64,000 nucleotides of DNA. Source: Bacteroidetes bacterium UBA2475. GTDB taxonomy: Bacteria > Bacteroidota > Bacteroidia > B-17B0 > Aurantibacillaceae. Of the stretch, positions 9,066 through 18,016 are shown one piece after another. Under the pieces are notes generated by a model. It was not told where the DNA came from, did not search any database, and saw only the letters and a list, made by a program, of their open reading frames with translations. The stretch spans positions 806,001 through 870,000 of the forward strand of contig DDPF01000012.1 of assembly GCA_002342065.1 (NCBI GenBank), read 5' to 3'. Made by a program: the position numbers and the translations under genes. Position 1 is the stretch's first letter. Each line of letters starts with the position of its first letter.

Positions 9066-10174
9066 TCTTGATTTCATACATAGTATTTAGTTGTTTGATT
9101 GTTTACGCCTGCGTAATGGCCTGGTTTGCTTTTGGTTTTATAAAAACACATTACTTCAGATCAACTTACGAAAGCACTACACCGCTAACAATTATTATTT
9201 GCGCGCGTAACGAAGAGAAAACAATTGCCCGTTGTTTAAACACTATTCTTAAACAGGATTATGATCTTGCGCAAGTACAGCTTATTTTAATTAATGATGC
9301 AAGTGCCGATAGCACGGTGTACCAGGCCGAATCTGTTTTAAAGAACGCCAACATTAATTATAAAATAATTACCAACCCACATCAAAAAGGAAAAAAACAA
9401 AGTATCACTTATGCAATTTCACAAGCAAATTCAGAATTGTTGGTTTTGCGTGATGCCGATACATTTACAACCTCTACATTATGGTTGCAAAATATTTCCG
9501 ATTTTTACAAAACAACTTCTGCCGATCTTATAATTGCACCAATTGTAATTGCAAATAATTTTGGAATTTTATGGGCTCTACAAGCAATAGAAAATAATGT
9601 GTTGGCGGTTTTAAATTGTGGTAGCGCTTATTTTAACCGACCGTTTTTATGCAACGGCGCTAATATAATTTTTACAAAAACTATTTTCGAAAAGGTAAAT
9701 GGATATGAGTCGCACATAAAAATTGCATCAGGCGATGACATTTTATTTTTAGAGGACGTGAAAAAAATTCCTGACGTGAAAATTAATTATTTAAAATCAG
9801 AGCAGGCAATTGTTTACACATATCCATCATTTTCATTCAAACAATTAATAAATCAAAAAATAAGGTGGGCCTCAAAATTTAAAAACAATAAAAATACCCT
9901 TAATTTAGTGCTTGCCCTCTTAAGTTTCGCAATAAACTTATTGTGGTTGTTTTGTCTGTTTTATTGCTTTTTTGTCCCGCAAAACGGGGGATTTATCTTA
10001 TTTTTCGTGCTTTTTAAGTTGATTATTGACTTTTTGTTGCTATTTTTAGCATCACGTTTTGTTAAAAACAAAGGTTTGGCTTGGTTTGGCTTACCAGTGG
10101 GTTGTGTATACCCCTTGTATGCCTGTGTTGTTGCAGTAGCCTCGGTTTTTATAAAACCAAAATGGAAATTATAA
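9062..10174 (+). CDS. Family 2 glycosyltransferase, membrane anchored
   Basis: A 370-residue GT2 enzyme (GT-A fold). One N-terminal hydrophobic segment precedes the catalytic domain, which begins TPLTIIICARNEEKTIARC (about residues 41-59). LINDASADS marks the first nucleotide-binding aspartate, RDADTFT (about residues 134-140) the DxD-type motif, and QKIRWASKF (about residues 265-273) the Q-x-x-R-W acceptor-side motif of processive-type GT2 enzymes. Three or more C-terminal transmembrane segments follow. The GTG start overlaps the upstream stop. Donor and acceptor are not identifiable. It may glycosylate a lipid handled by the upstream membrane protein. Confidence 0.85.
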   Translation: MILISYIVFSCLIVYACVMAWFAFGFIKTHYFRSTYESTTPLTIIICARNEEKTIARCLNTILKQDYDLAQVQLILINDASADSTVYQAESVLKNANINYKIITNPHQKGKKQSITYAISQANSELLVLRDADTFTTSTLWLQNISDFYKTTSADLIIAPIVIANNFGILWALQAIENNVLAVLNCGSAYFNRPFLCNGANIIFTKTIFEKVNGYESHIKIASGDDILFLEDVKKIPDVKINYLKSEQAIVYTYPSFSFKQLINQKIRWASKFKNNKNTLNLVLALLSFAINLLWLFCLFYCFFVPQNGGFILFFVLFKLIIDFLLLFLASRFVKNKGLAWFGLPVGCVYPLYACVVAVASVFIKPKWKL

Positions 10175-10177
10175 TTT

Positions 10178-11440
10178 GTGTTTTTCAAGAAGAAATCTAT
10201 AAATTTTGAGTCGGAATCGTTAAGCGTTCAAACCTGGCGAAGATTTAAACGTAACAAGCTATCTCTGCTTGGTTTATGGGTTATTGGAATCGCCTGCCTT
10301 ATTTCTATTTTAGGATATTTAATTACCCCGGATAAAACTCCTTACGCTAATGATCAAAAACCAGAACTTCATATAAAAGAACCTGGCTTTAGTGTTGAAA
10401 TGCTTGCTGTTCTGAAGAACGAAGAAAAGTTGGATCAGAATATTTTTCACACCATGATCTTTGGGAAGAACGAAACGTTCTCGCATTACACCATTCACGA
10501 TTATAAATTTAAAGGAGAAGAAATTGTTGTTGAAGAATTTACGGGTAATAAAGATAATAAGGGCGCCACATTTTCAACTTTTAATTTAGCCGATGTTGTT
10601 TATGCTATCGATACTAAATATCCTATTTCATACGATTCTTTAAAAAACGAATTATCATTTCATGAAATTGATAATCCCAACACGATCACAAAATCAATTA
10701 CTGAATTACAAGAGACCATCAAAAAAGATAACATTGTAAAAAAATCTTACATGTTAGGTACCGATCTTTTAGGTCGCGATCTTTTAAGCAGATTATTAAT
10801 TGGCACACGCATTAGTTTAAGTGTTGGATTGGTTTCGGTGATCATCTCAATTTTTATTGGAATTTTATTAGGAGCTATTGCCGGTTACTACAGAGGCAAA
10901 ACAGATTCGGCCATTATGTGGTTAATTAATGTGGTGTGGAGTATTCCAACTCTATTATTGGTTATTGCCATTACTTTAGTTTTAGGAAAAGGGATTTTGC
11001 AAGTATTTATCGCCGTTGGTTTAACGATGTGGGTAGATGTTGCCCGTATTGTACGCGGACAAATTTTAAGTATCCGCGAAAAAGAATTTGTTGAAGCAGG
11101 AAGAGCTTTAGGCTTTAGAAATATGCGTATTATTTTGCGACATATTTTACCTAACGTTATGGGACCAGTTGTTGTAATGGCGGCAAGTAATTTTGCAAGT
11201 GCTATTTTAACCGAGGCCGGCTTAAGCTTTTTAGGTATTGGCGCCCAACCACCTGTACCTTCATGGGGCGAAATGACCAATGCACATCACGGTTATATTT
11301 TAATGGATAAAGCATACCTGGCTTTTATACCAGGTATTGCTATTATGATATTAGTACTTGCCTTTATGTTGGTTGGTAACGGTTTGCGGGACGCCTTAGA
11401 TACGCGCTCTATGGACGAAAAACCAATTGCCGGAAACTAA
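10178..11440 (+). CDS. ABC transporter permease, OppC/DppC type
   Basis: Inner-membrane permease of a peptide/nickel-type ABC importer, 420 residues with a GTG start. The N-terminal OppC_N region (RRFKRNKLSLLGLWVIG, about residues 22-38) contains the first membrane segment. About 120 extracytoplasmic residues follow, roughly twice the loop of E. coli DppC. The BPD-type domain has five further segments. The EAA loop that docks the ATPase is EAGRALGFRNMRIILRHILPN (about residues 305-325). No partner permease, ATPase or binding protein is in this window, so the substrate is unknown. Its last 4 bases overlap the convergent hemH. Confidence 0.88.
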   Translation: MFFKKKSINFESESLSVQTWRRFKRNKLSLLGLWVIGIACLISILGYLITPDKTPYANDQKPELHIKEPGFSVEMLAVLKNEEKLDQNIFHTMIFGKNETFSHYTIHDYKFKGEEIVVEEFTGNKDNKGATFSTFNLADVVYAIDTKYPISYDSLKNELSFHEIDNPNTITKSITELQETIKKDNIVKKSYMLGTDLLGRDLLSRLLIGTRISLSVGLVSVIISIFIGILLGAIAGYYRGKTDSAIMWLINVVWSIPTLLLVIAITLVLGKGILQVFIAVGLTMWVDVARIVRGQILSIREKEFVEAGRALGFRNMRIILRHILPNVMGPVVVMAASNFASAILTEAGLSFLGIGAQPPVPSWGEMTNAHHGYILMDKAYLAFIPGIAIMILVLAFMLVGNGLRDALDTRSMDEKPIAGN

Positions 11441-12447
11441 TTCGAGACAATTTTTTTAATAGCTTTTACCCAGGCGTCATTCGTATTTAAACTGTTAACT
11501 AAGGTCACTTTTTCGCCGCCATGTTCTTTAAAGATCTCATCGTATTCGGCACCTATTTCATAAATGGTCTCTAAACAATCGGCAACAAAAGCGGGTGAAA
11601 AAACCAGGATCTTTTTATTTCCTTTTTTCGCAAGCTCTTCAATTACTTTATCGCTAAAAGGCTTTAACCATTTTTTATCTAACCTGCTTTGAAAACTGCT
11701 AGTGTATTTCCCTTCAGGAATATTTAATCCTTTTACTAATTGCCGGGTTGTTTCAAAACAATTGGCGCGATAACAATATTGATTATTTTTTGTGATACTG
11801 TTACAACAGCTTCCCAGTTGACAAGTATTTCCACCATAATGCGCCGAGGCTTTTAATATTTGTCTTTCTGGTAAACCATGATAAGAAAAAACAATATGAT
11901 CGAAGTCGGCAACGTTATGTTTTTTTCCTTCTACTAAAAGCGCATCAATAAATGCTTGCTGATCGTAAAATTTACTTACAATGTTTAAACTTGGAATTAC
12001 TTCCCAACCTTTAATTTGTTTTAACACCTCTTCAACTGTACTGCCGGTGCTTGAACTGGCGTATTGTGGATACAAAGGCAAAACATGGATCTTAGAAGGT
12101 CGTTGTTGCCTGATATTTTCTAATGCATTTTTAATAGAAGGCGTTTGATAGCGCATTGCTAACTCTACAATATATTTATCGCCAACTTCTTTTTGTACTT
12201 TTTCTTTTAGAGCAATGCTATTGGTTAAAAGAGGAGAGCCTTCTTTTGTCCATATTTGTTGATACAATTTAGAAGACTTAAAACTTCTGAAAGGAACGAT
12301 TATTAAATTCACTAAAATAAATCGGCCAATCGGATTAATATCGATGACGCGCCTGTCGTTTAAAAATTGAGTTAAATATTTACCCACCTTGCCGGGCGTT
12401 GGCGCATCGGGCGTTCCAAGATTAATAAGGAGTATAGCTTCTTTCAT
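11437..12447 (-). CDS. hemH: Ferrochelatase
   Basis: Inserts iron into a porphyrin at the end of heme synthesis. It is 336 residues, a normal length. LLINLGTPDAPT is at the N-terminus, the catalytic histidine is His190 in SYHGLPER, and the partner glutamate is Glu293 in DCLETIYEIG. A cysteine-rich insert (Cys209, 214, 215, 225, 230) sits just after the active-site loop and could bind metal or an Fe-S cluster. Whether the substrate is protoporphyrin or coproporphyrin cannot be decided by eye. It ends tail-to-tail with the permease gene, sharing 4 bp. Confidence 0.94.
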   Translation of the reverse strand: MKEAILLINLGTPDAPTPGKVGKYLTQFLNDRRVIDINPIGRFILVNLIIVPFRSFKSSKLYQQIWTKEGSPLLTNSIALKEKVQKEVGDKYIVELAMRYQTPSIKNALENIRQQRPSKIHVLPLYPQYASSSTGSTVEEVLKQIKGWEVIPSLNIVSKFYDQQAFIDALLVEGKKHNVADFDHIVFSYHGLPERQILKASAHYGGNTCQLGSCCNSITKNNQYCYRANCFETTRQLVKGLNIPEGKYTSSFQSRLDKKWLKPFSDKVIEELAKKGNKKILVFSPAFVADCLETIYEIGAEYDEIFKEHGGEKVTLVNSLNTNDAWVKAIKKIVSN

Positions 12448-12461
12448 CTAGTGTAAAGCAA

Positions 12462-13175
12462 TTAATTTGAATTAGCATTAAGTGTTGCGTCTGAATTATT
12501 TTCCTGATCAGGAACAGTTTCATTTTCTGCTTCAATAGTTTCTGATGTTTTTGAGAATCTTTTTTGGAAAAGAATAATAATAATTACACCGCCTGAAATA
12601 GCAGCATCTGCAAAATTAAAAATGGGTCTAAAGAATTGAAAATCTTCTCCACCCCATATCGGAAACCATGAAGGAAAATGTCCGTTAACTATTGGGAAAT
12701 AGAACATATCCACTACACAACCATACATAGATGGTGCATAACCGTTATTCGTAAAATTTGCAATGCCGTCGTAAGGCAAATATTCATTGAACTCTGCATT
12801 GAACATAGTACCTTTATCAAAGATCAATCCGTAAAAAGCACTATCTAAAATATTACCCATTGCGCCAGCTAATATTAACGATACCGAAAATACAAAACCC
12901 CAATGTTCTTTCTTTTTTGTAATGTGCCTGATGTAAAAAACACCGGCAATGCAAGCTAAGATCCTGAATACACTTAAAGCCAGTTTTCCAAAATCGCCAC
13001 CAAATTCAAAACCAAAAGCCATACCGGGATTTTCGGTAAAGTGAAGGATGCACCAATCACCCAATTTTCCAACTTCACCTAAAGGATAATTTAATTTGAT
13101 ATAAATTTTAATGAACTGATCGATGAACAGAACAGAAAGAATAGTTATTAAAGGAATTTTAAACTTTTTGAGCAT
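12462..13175 (-). CDS. lspA: Lipoprotein signal peptidase II
   Basis: Membrane aspartyl protease that removes the signal peptide of lipoproteins after lipidation. At 237 residues it is longer than the roughly 165-residue proteobacterial enzyme because of an extra extracytoplasmic loop (about residues 115-150), as is usual in Bacteroidota. Conserved features are FTENPGMAFG (46-55), AGAMGNILDS (103-112), and the catalytic aspartates Asp156 (GCVVDMFYFP) and Asp190 (FNFADAAIS). An acidic tail ends the protein. It lies downstream of ileS and the dksA-like gene but after a strong terminator, so it probably has its own promoter. At least four lipoproteins in this window are likely substrates. Confidence 0.94.
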   Translation of the reverse strand: MLKKFKIPLITILSVLFIDQFIKIYIKLNYPLGEVGKLGDWCILHFTENPGMAFGFEFGGDFGKLALSVFRILACIAGVFYIRHITKKKEHWGFVFSVSLILAGAMGNILDSAFYGLIFDKGTMFNAEFNEYLPYDGIANFTNNGYAPSMYGCVVDMFYFPIVNGHFPSWFPIWGGEDFQFFRPIFNFADAAISGGVIIIILFQKRFSKTSETIEAENETVPDQENNSDATLNANSN

Positions 13176-13260
13176 TAAGCTGAAGTATTTTTAAAGGTAT
13201 AAAGATACTCTTTTTTACTGTTTAGCATTGTGAATAAATGTTGGAAAATGTGAATTTTAA

Positions 13261-13295
13261 TAAAATAAAAAGGCTGCTTTTATGGAGCAGCCTTT
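13261..13295 (-). terminator. Rho-independent terminator of the ileS/dksA-like unit
   Basis: A perfect 10-bp stem (AAAGGCTGCT / AGCAGCCTTT, 13269-13278 and 13286-13295) with a 7-nt loop. On the minus strand it is followed by a T-rich tract (complement of 13261-13268). It lies 17 bp after the stop of the DksA-like gene. Confidence 0.85.
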
Positions 13296-13312
13296 CAAAA
13301 ATTGAATCTAGA

Positions 13313-14404
13313 TTATTGACTTAACTTGGCATCAATGCCCAATGTAGCGTGTGGTACCGAACGTAAACGCTCCTTAGGTATTAGTTTGCCGGTAACCCTG
13401 CAAATACCATAAGTTTTGTTTTCGATACGTACTAAAGCATTTTTTAAGTTAACGATATATTTTTCCTGGCGGGATGCTAATTGCGCAGTTTCTTCTTTGC
13501 TCATTACATCACTTCCATCTTCTAACAATTTAAATGTTGGTGATGTATCATCTGTACCATGATTATCTTCGTTACTTAATGTTTGTTTTAAAAGATCGTA
13601 ATCGGTTTGTGCTTCCTTTAATTTTGATAAGATCAATTCTTTAAACTCAGTTAATTCTTTATCAGAATAACGCGTGCGATTATCTTTTGTATTTACAAAT
13701 GGCTTAGGAATTTCTTCTTTGCTTTTTTTTATTAATGGTTTATTAATATCAATTTGTAAAGGCCTGTTACGAATGTATGCTTCCATGCTATTTCCGCTAG
13801 AGCGACCGTCGTTTTTCTTTCTACGACCGCGTCCGCGTTTTTCAGGAACCTCATCATCATCTTCATCGATCTCAGCAGGACCACCTTCAAGATCAACTAA
13901 TCCGGCTTCATCCAATCCTCCTTCAAGAACTGCAGCATCATCATCTTCCGGCTTTTCGTAATCGTCTTTTACTTCAACATCAGAATCATCTTCTTCTTCA
14001 TCCGGAATATCATCATCGTCATCATCGCCTCCTTTACCTTTCTTTTTGCCTTTAACTTTTCCGGCTTTTTTATCTTTTCCTTTTTTCGCTATCGCTTCAA
14101 TTGGTTTTCCACTTGCTTTTTTTTCTTTCGGCACTTCTTTCAACACAGTTTTTGTTTTTAGTACGGGTTTTATTATCTCTTTCTTCTTTTCAACAGGTTT
14201 TGCGACTTTTTTCGCAACAACTTTTTTCGCAACCGGTTTTACAACCTTTTTTGCAACGGGTTTAGCTGCTTTTTTAGCAGGGTTTGGCGTATTTTTTTTA
14301 GCAGGCTTAGCTGCTTTTTTAGGTGCAGGTTTGCTTGCTTTTTTAGCTGGTTTTGCAACAGGTTTGGCCTTTTTATCCTTTTTACTGTCTTTCTTTTTAG
14401 CCAT
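13313..14404 (-). CDS. TraR/DksA-family protein with histone H1-like N-terminal extension
   Basis: A 363-residue protein in three blocks. Residues 1 to about 115 are a Lys/Ala/Pro-rich, H1-like tail made of near-repeats such as KPVAKKV. About 120-200 is an acidic Asp/Glu stretch. The DksA-like domain fills about 245-363, with a coiled-coil helix pair and a C-terminal finger. The finger reads YGICRVTGKLIPKERL and has one cysteine instead of four, so it probably binds no zinc, as seen in other Bacteroidota members. DksA proteins act in the secondary channel of RNA polymerase; the tail suggests additional DNA or RNA binding. It lies 11 bp after ileS and is followed by a terminator, so the two genes form an operon. 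Confidence 0.85.
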   Translation of the reverse strand: MAKKKDSKKDKKAKPVAKPAKKASKPAPKKAAKPAKKNTPNPAKKAAKPVAKKVVKPVAKKVVAKKVAKPVEKKKEIIKPVLKTKTVLKEVPKEKKASGKPIEAIAKKGKDKKAGKVKGKKKGKGGDDDDDDIPDEEEDDSDVEVKDDYEKPEDDDAAVLEGGLDEAGLVDLEGGPAEIDEDDDEVPEKRGRGRRKKNDGRSSGNSMEAYIRNRPLQIDINKPLIKKSKEEIPKPFVNTKDNRTRYSDKELTEFKELILSKLKEAQTDYDLLKQTLSNEDNHGTDDTSPTFKLLEDGSDVMSKEETAQLASRQEKYIVNLKNALVRIENKTYGICRVTGKLIPKERLRSVPHATLGIDAKLSQ

Positions 14405-14415
14405 AATAATTAATT

Positions 14416-17400
14416 TTAATTTAACTTTTCAATGGAGATTAATGTTGTAATAAGCTCGTCTACTTCTATTTTACTGGCATTGGCGGCAGACAAATTTTGC
14501 ACCAATTGCAGGTCATTCGTTAAAGTTTCAGAACAAATATAACTCAAATTGTTTTTAATAGCATTATCTAACTCGGAATTTTGCTGAATTTTGACCAAAA
14601 TCTTGTCAGTCACTTCAAAACCAGCGTCTTTCCTCATATTCTGGATGCGATTAACCACCTCGCGGGCCAATCCTTCGTTCTTTAATTCCTCCGATAAATT
14701 AACATCAAGGGCCACGGTTAAAGGACCATTATTAGCAACTTTCCATCCCGGAATATCAACCGGTATAATTTCAACATCTTCTGCCTCTATAACAATGTTT
14801 GTGCCATTTAGTTCAATTATAAAAGTGCCAGTTTTTTCAATACCCGAAATAATTTTTGCGCCATTATCATTTGCAAATGCCTGAACGGCTTTCATGTTTT
14901 GGCCGCATTTTTTCCCAAGCGTTTTAAAATTAAGCTTCAGATTTTTTACGATCTGCGTTTGGCTTTCATTTACAAAATCAATTTCCTTTACATTTACTTC
15001 GCTTAAGATAAGATCTTTTACTGCTTCGATTTTATCCTGAAACGCTTTATCCAAAATAGGGATCTGTATACGTTGTAAAGGCTGACGCACTTTTAAATTT
15101 TCTTTTTTACGGATAGATAAAACCATCGAAGAGATCTTCTGTGCTAATTCCATTCGTTCTTCCAACGATTTATCCTGGTGTTGTTTTTTAACCTCAACTA
15201 GTTGTGTAAGATGTACAGATTGATCGTTGATGGTTAAATTCTGATACATCCAATCTGCAAAAAATGGTGCAATAGGACTCATTAATTGCGCTACAGTTGT
15301 TATGCAGGTATGCAAAGTTTCGTAAGCAGCAATTTTATCTGTGCTCATTTCGCCACGCCAAAAACGACGGCGACTTAAACGTACATACCAATTGCTTAGG
15401 TGCTCATCTACAAATTCTTCAATGGCGCGGGCGGCACGATGCGGCTCATACTCGTTATAATACAAAGTTACATCTTCAACCAACGATTGTAATTTTGAAA
15501 TTATCCACCTGTCTAATTCTATTCTACTTTCGATCGGCGTTTGGTTCTTTTCATCAACAACAAATCCATCTACGTTAGAATATAAAGAGAAGAAACCGTA
15601 AGTATTATAAAGTGTGCCAAATAATTTACGTTGAACTTCGCCAATACCTTCAATATCGAATTTTAAATTATCCCATGGCGCAGCATTTGCTATCATATAC
15701 CAACGTGTAGCATCGGCACCGTATTTTTCTAAAGTTTCAAAGGGGTCAACAGCGTTACCTAAACGCTTGCTCATTTTATTGCCATTCTTGTCAAGTACCA
15801 AACCGTTAGATACAACATTTTTGTATGCAACCGAATCAAAATTCATTACAGCAATAGCATGCAAGGTAAAGAACCAGCCACGCGTTTGATCAACACCTTC
15901 GGCAATAAAATCGGCCGGGAAATATTTTTTGTTATCAATAAGTGCTTTGTTCTCGAAAGGATAATGCACCTGCGCGTAAGGCATAGCACCACTATCAAAC
16001 CAAACATCAATAAGGTCAGGTTCGCGCTGTAATTTTTTACCATTCTTCTCTAAATAAATTGTATCGGCATAAGGTTTATGCAGATCAAACGTATCGTAAT
16101 TTTCTTTACTAAAATTTCCGGGAACAAATTTTGCTAAAGGATTAGTTTGCATAACCCCTTTTGCAAAAGCATTATCAATTTCTTTTTTTAATTCTTCGAC
16201 ACTGCCAATTACAATTTGTTCGGTACCATCTTCGCTTGTCCATATTGGAATTGGAATGCCCCAAAAACGAGAGCGTGATAAATTCCAGTCATTTAAATTT
16301 TCTAACCAGTTTCCAAAACGACCTGTGCCGGTTGCTTCAGGTTTCCAGTTGATGGTTTTATTTAATTCTATCATACGGTCTTTCATGGCCGTAGATTTAA
16401 TGAACCAACTATCTAATGGATAATACAGAACAGGTTTATCAGTTCTCCAGCAATGCGGGTAACTGTGTTCGTAGGTTTCTTTTTTAAAGAGTTTGCCTTC
16501 TTCCTGTAATTTTAAAACAATACGTTCGTCAACACTTAAATAAATTTTAAGTTCTTTTATTTTTCCGGCTGCCTCTAATATTTTTTTCTGCTTTTCAAAT
16601 TCTGCTTGTCTTTCAACATCATTTAAATAGGCTTCTTTGACAAACTCTTCACCGTATAAAAATGTACCATCTTGAACTTCTGGCAAAAATTTACCGCGTT
16701 TATCAACTAGTGTTAATGAACCAACACCGTTTTGTTTAGCAACACGAAAGTCATCTGCACCAAAACTTGGCGCAATGTGAACAATGCCTGTACCATCTGT
16801 AGTAGTAACAAAATCACCAACCAATACTTTAAACGCATCACCATCTGTAGGCTGCGCAAAAGGTAAAAGCTGTTCGTAAGAAATACCTGCAAGATCAGAA
16901 CCTTTCGCGTGTCCAACAATTTTAAACGGCATGTTTTTATCGCCGGGTTTATAATCTTCAAATTTAAGATCGGTATGCTTTTCGGAAAAATATTTATTTA
17001 AAAGATCTTTTGCCAATATAACGGTTTGTGGTGTACCGCTAAATGGATTAAAACTCTTTACAAAAACGTATTCTATATCTTTTCCAACCGCTAAAGCTGT
17101 ATTAGATGGTAAGGTCCATGGTGTTGTAGTCCAAGCAAGAAAAAATGTTGGATGTTGGATGTTAAATGTTGAATTATTAATTTCTAATTTATCATTTAAA
17201 ATTTTAAATTGAACAGTAGCCGTTCTATCCTTCACATCTCTGTAACAACCGGGCTGATTTAATTCGTGTGAACTTAATCCTGTTCCCGCTGCGGGAGAGT
17301 ATGGTTGTATAGTAAAACCTTTGTATAACAGATCTTTTTTAGATAGATTTTGTAATAACCACCAAACACTTTCAATGTATTTATTTTCGTAAGTGATATA

Positions 17401-17859
17401 AGGATCGCTCATATCTACCCAATAACCCATCTTAGCTGTAACGTCTTCCCACTTATCGGTATACTTCATTACCTCTTTACGACAAGCTTTGTTGTAATCT
17501 TCAACCGAAATATATTTTTTACTTTTTTCGTTACCAATATCTTCTTTAGTAATACCTAAAGATTTTTCTACTCCTAATTCTATTGGTAAACCGTGAGTAT
17601 CCCAACCGGCTTTACGTTTAACCTGGTAACCTTGTAGTGTTTTAAAACGACAAAAAATATCTTTAATAGCGCGCGCCATAACGTGATGGATGCCGGGCAT
17701 TCCATTTGCGCTTGGCGGTCCTTCATAAAAAACCCATGGTTTATTTTCGTCGCGGGTAGAGATAGATTTTTCAAAGGTTTTATCTTTTTCCCAAAACTGT
17801 AAAATATCTTTTGAGATCTGCGAGAGGTCTAATTTTTTATATTCCGGATATTTTTTCAT
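14416..17859 (-). CDS. ileS: Isoleucyl-tRNA synthetase
   Basis: Charges tRNA-Ile with isoleucine; class I synthetase of 1147 residues. The HIGH-type motif is GIHH (residues 56-59), preceded by YEGPPSANG. The KMSKR loop is near residue 695 (NKMSKRLGN). The editing domain holds the conserved TTPWTLPSN (just after residue 240), and GWDTHGLPIE is near residue 85. The C-terminal extension is of the eukaryote-like long class. An in-frame insert at about residues 223-238 is encoded by a 7-nt periodic repeat (see the repeat at 17146-17180). The gene is first of a probable operon with the dksA-like gene. Confidence 0.97.
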   Translation of the reverse strand: MKKYPEYKKLDLSQISKDILQFWEKDKTFEKSISTRDENKPWVFYEGPPSANGMPGIHHVMARAIKDIFCRFKTLQGYQVKRKAGWDTHGLPIELGVEKSLGITKEDIGNEKSKKYISVEDYNKACRKEVMKYTDKWEDVTAKMGYWVDMSDPYITYENKYIESVWWLLQNLSKKDLLYKGFTIQPYSPAAGTGLSSHELNQPGCYRDVKDRTATVQFKILNDKLEINNSTFNIQHPTFFLAWTTTPWTLPSNTALAVGKDIEYVFVKSFNPFSGTPQTVILAKDLLNKYFSEKHTDLKFEDYKPGDKNMPFKIVGHAKGSDLAGISYEQLLPFAQPTDGDAFKVLVGDFVTTTDGTGIVHIAPSFGADDFRVAKQNGVGSLTLVDKRGKFLPEVQDGTFLYGEEFVKEAYLNDVERQAEFEKQKKILEAAGKIKELKIYLSVDERIVLKLQEEGKLFKKETYEHSYPHCWRTDKPVLYYPLDSWFIKSTAMKDRMIELNKTINWKPEATGTGRFGNWLENLNDWNLSRSRFWGIPIPIWTSEDGTEQIVIGSVEELKKEIDNAFAKGVMQTNPLAKFVPGNFSKENYDTFDLHKPYADTIYLEKNGKKLQREPDLIDVWFDSGAMPYAQVHYPFENKALIDNKKYFPADFIAEGVDQTRGWFFTLHAIAVMNFDSVAYKNVVSNGLVLDKNGNKMSKRLGNAVDPFETLEKYGADATRWYMIANAAPWDNLKFDIEGIGEVQRKLFGTLYNTYGFFSLYSNVDGFVVDEKNQTPIESRIELDRWIISKLQSLVEDVTLYYNEYEPHRAARAIEEFVDEHLSNWYVRLSRRRFWRGEMSTDKIAAYETLHTCITTVAQLMSPIAPFFADWMYQNLTINDQSVHLTQLVEVKKQHQDKSLEERMELAQKISSMVLSIRKKENLKVRQPLQRIQIPILDKAFQDKIEAVKDLILSEVNVKEIDFVNESQTQIVKNLKLNFKTLGKKCGQNMKAVQAFANDNGAKIISGIEKTGTFIIELNGTNIVIEAEDVEIIPVDIPGWKVANNGPLTVALDVNLSEELKNEGLAREVVNRIQNMRKDAGFEVTDKILVKIQQNSELDNAIKNNLSYICSETLTNDLQLVQNLSAANASKIEVDELITTLISIEKLN
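17146..17180 (-). repeat. 7-nt tandem repeat inside ileS
   Basis: On the minus strand four consecutive heptamers of the form YYAACAT (TCAACAT, TTAACAT, CCAACAT, CCAACAT) run through the coding sequence. They encode part of a stretch (about residues 223-238, including STFNIQH) lying just before the conserved AWTTTPWTLP core, where family members normally have a short variable loop. Confidence 0.6.
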
Positions 17860-17881
17860 TTATATTTTTAGAGGCTAAGTC

Positions 17882-17895
17882 CCTTTTTAAAAAGG
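17882..17895. repeat. 14-bp palindrome in the ileS leader
   Basis: The perfect palindrome CCTTTTTAAAAAGG lies 23 bp upstream of the ileS start. It resembles the CCCCTTT..AAAGGGG hairpin at 32205-32220 and may be a degraded copy of the same intergenic repeat. There is no T-box-like leader here. Confidence 0.35.
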
Positions 17896-18016
17896 AGAGC
17901 GAATTTAACAAAAAAACTCTGATTAGGGTTAAACCATAACGTTAAAAAACAGTCAAAAAGCGGCAAATATTTTTATTTGTATTTTAAAAATTATAACTTT
18001 ATTTGAAATAAGCAGC

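Noticed and set aside
14046..14450. Open frame antisense to the DksA-like gene, Phe/Ala-rich
   Set aside because: It mirrors the Lys/Ala-rich codons of the opposite strand (AAA read as TTT); no signal or homology, and the minus-strand gene has a clear domain.
17860..18016. T-box or other riboswitch in the ileS leader
   Set aside because: The leader shows only a short palindrome and an AT-rich stretch; no T-box core or specifier stem is visible.
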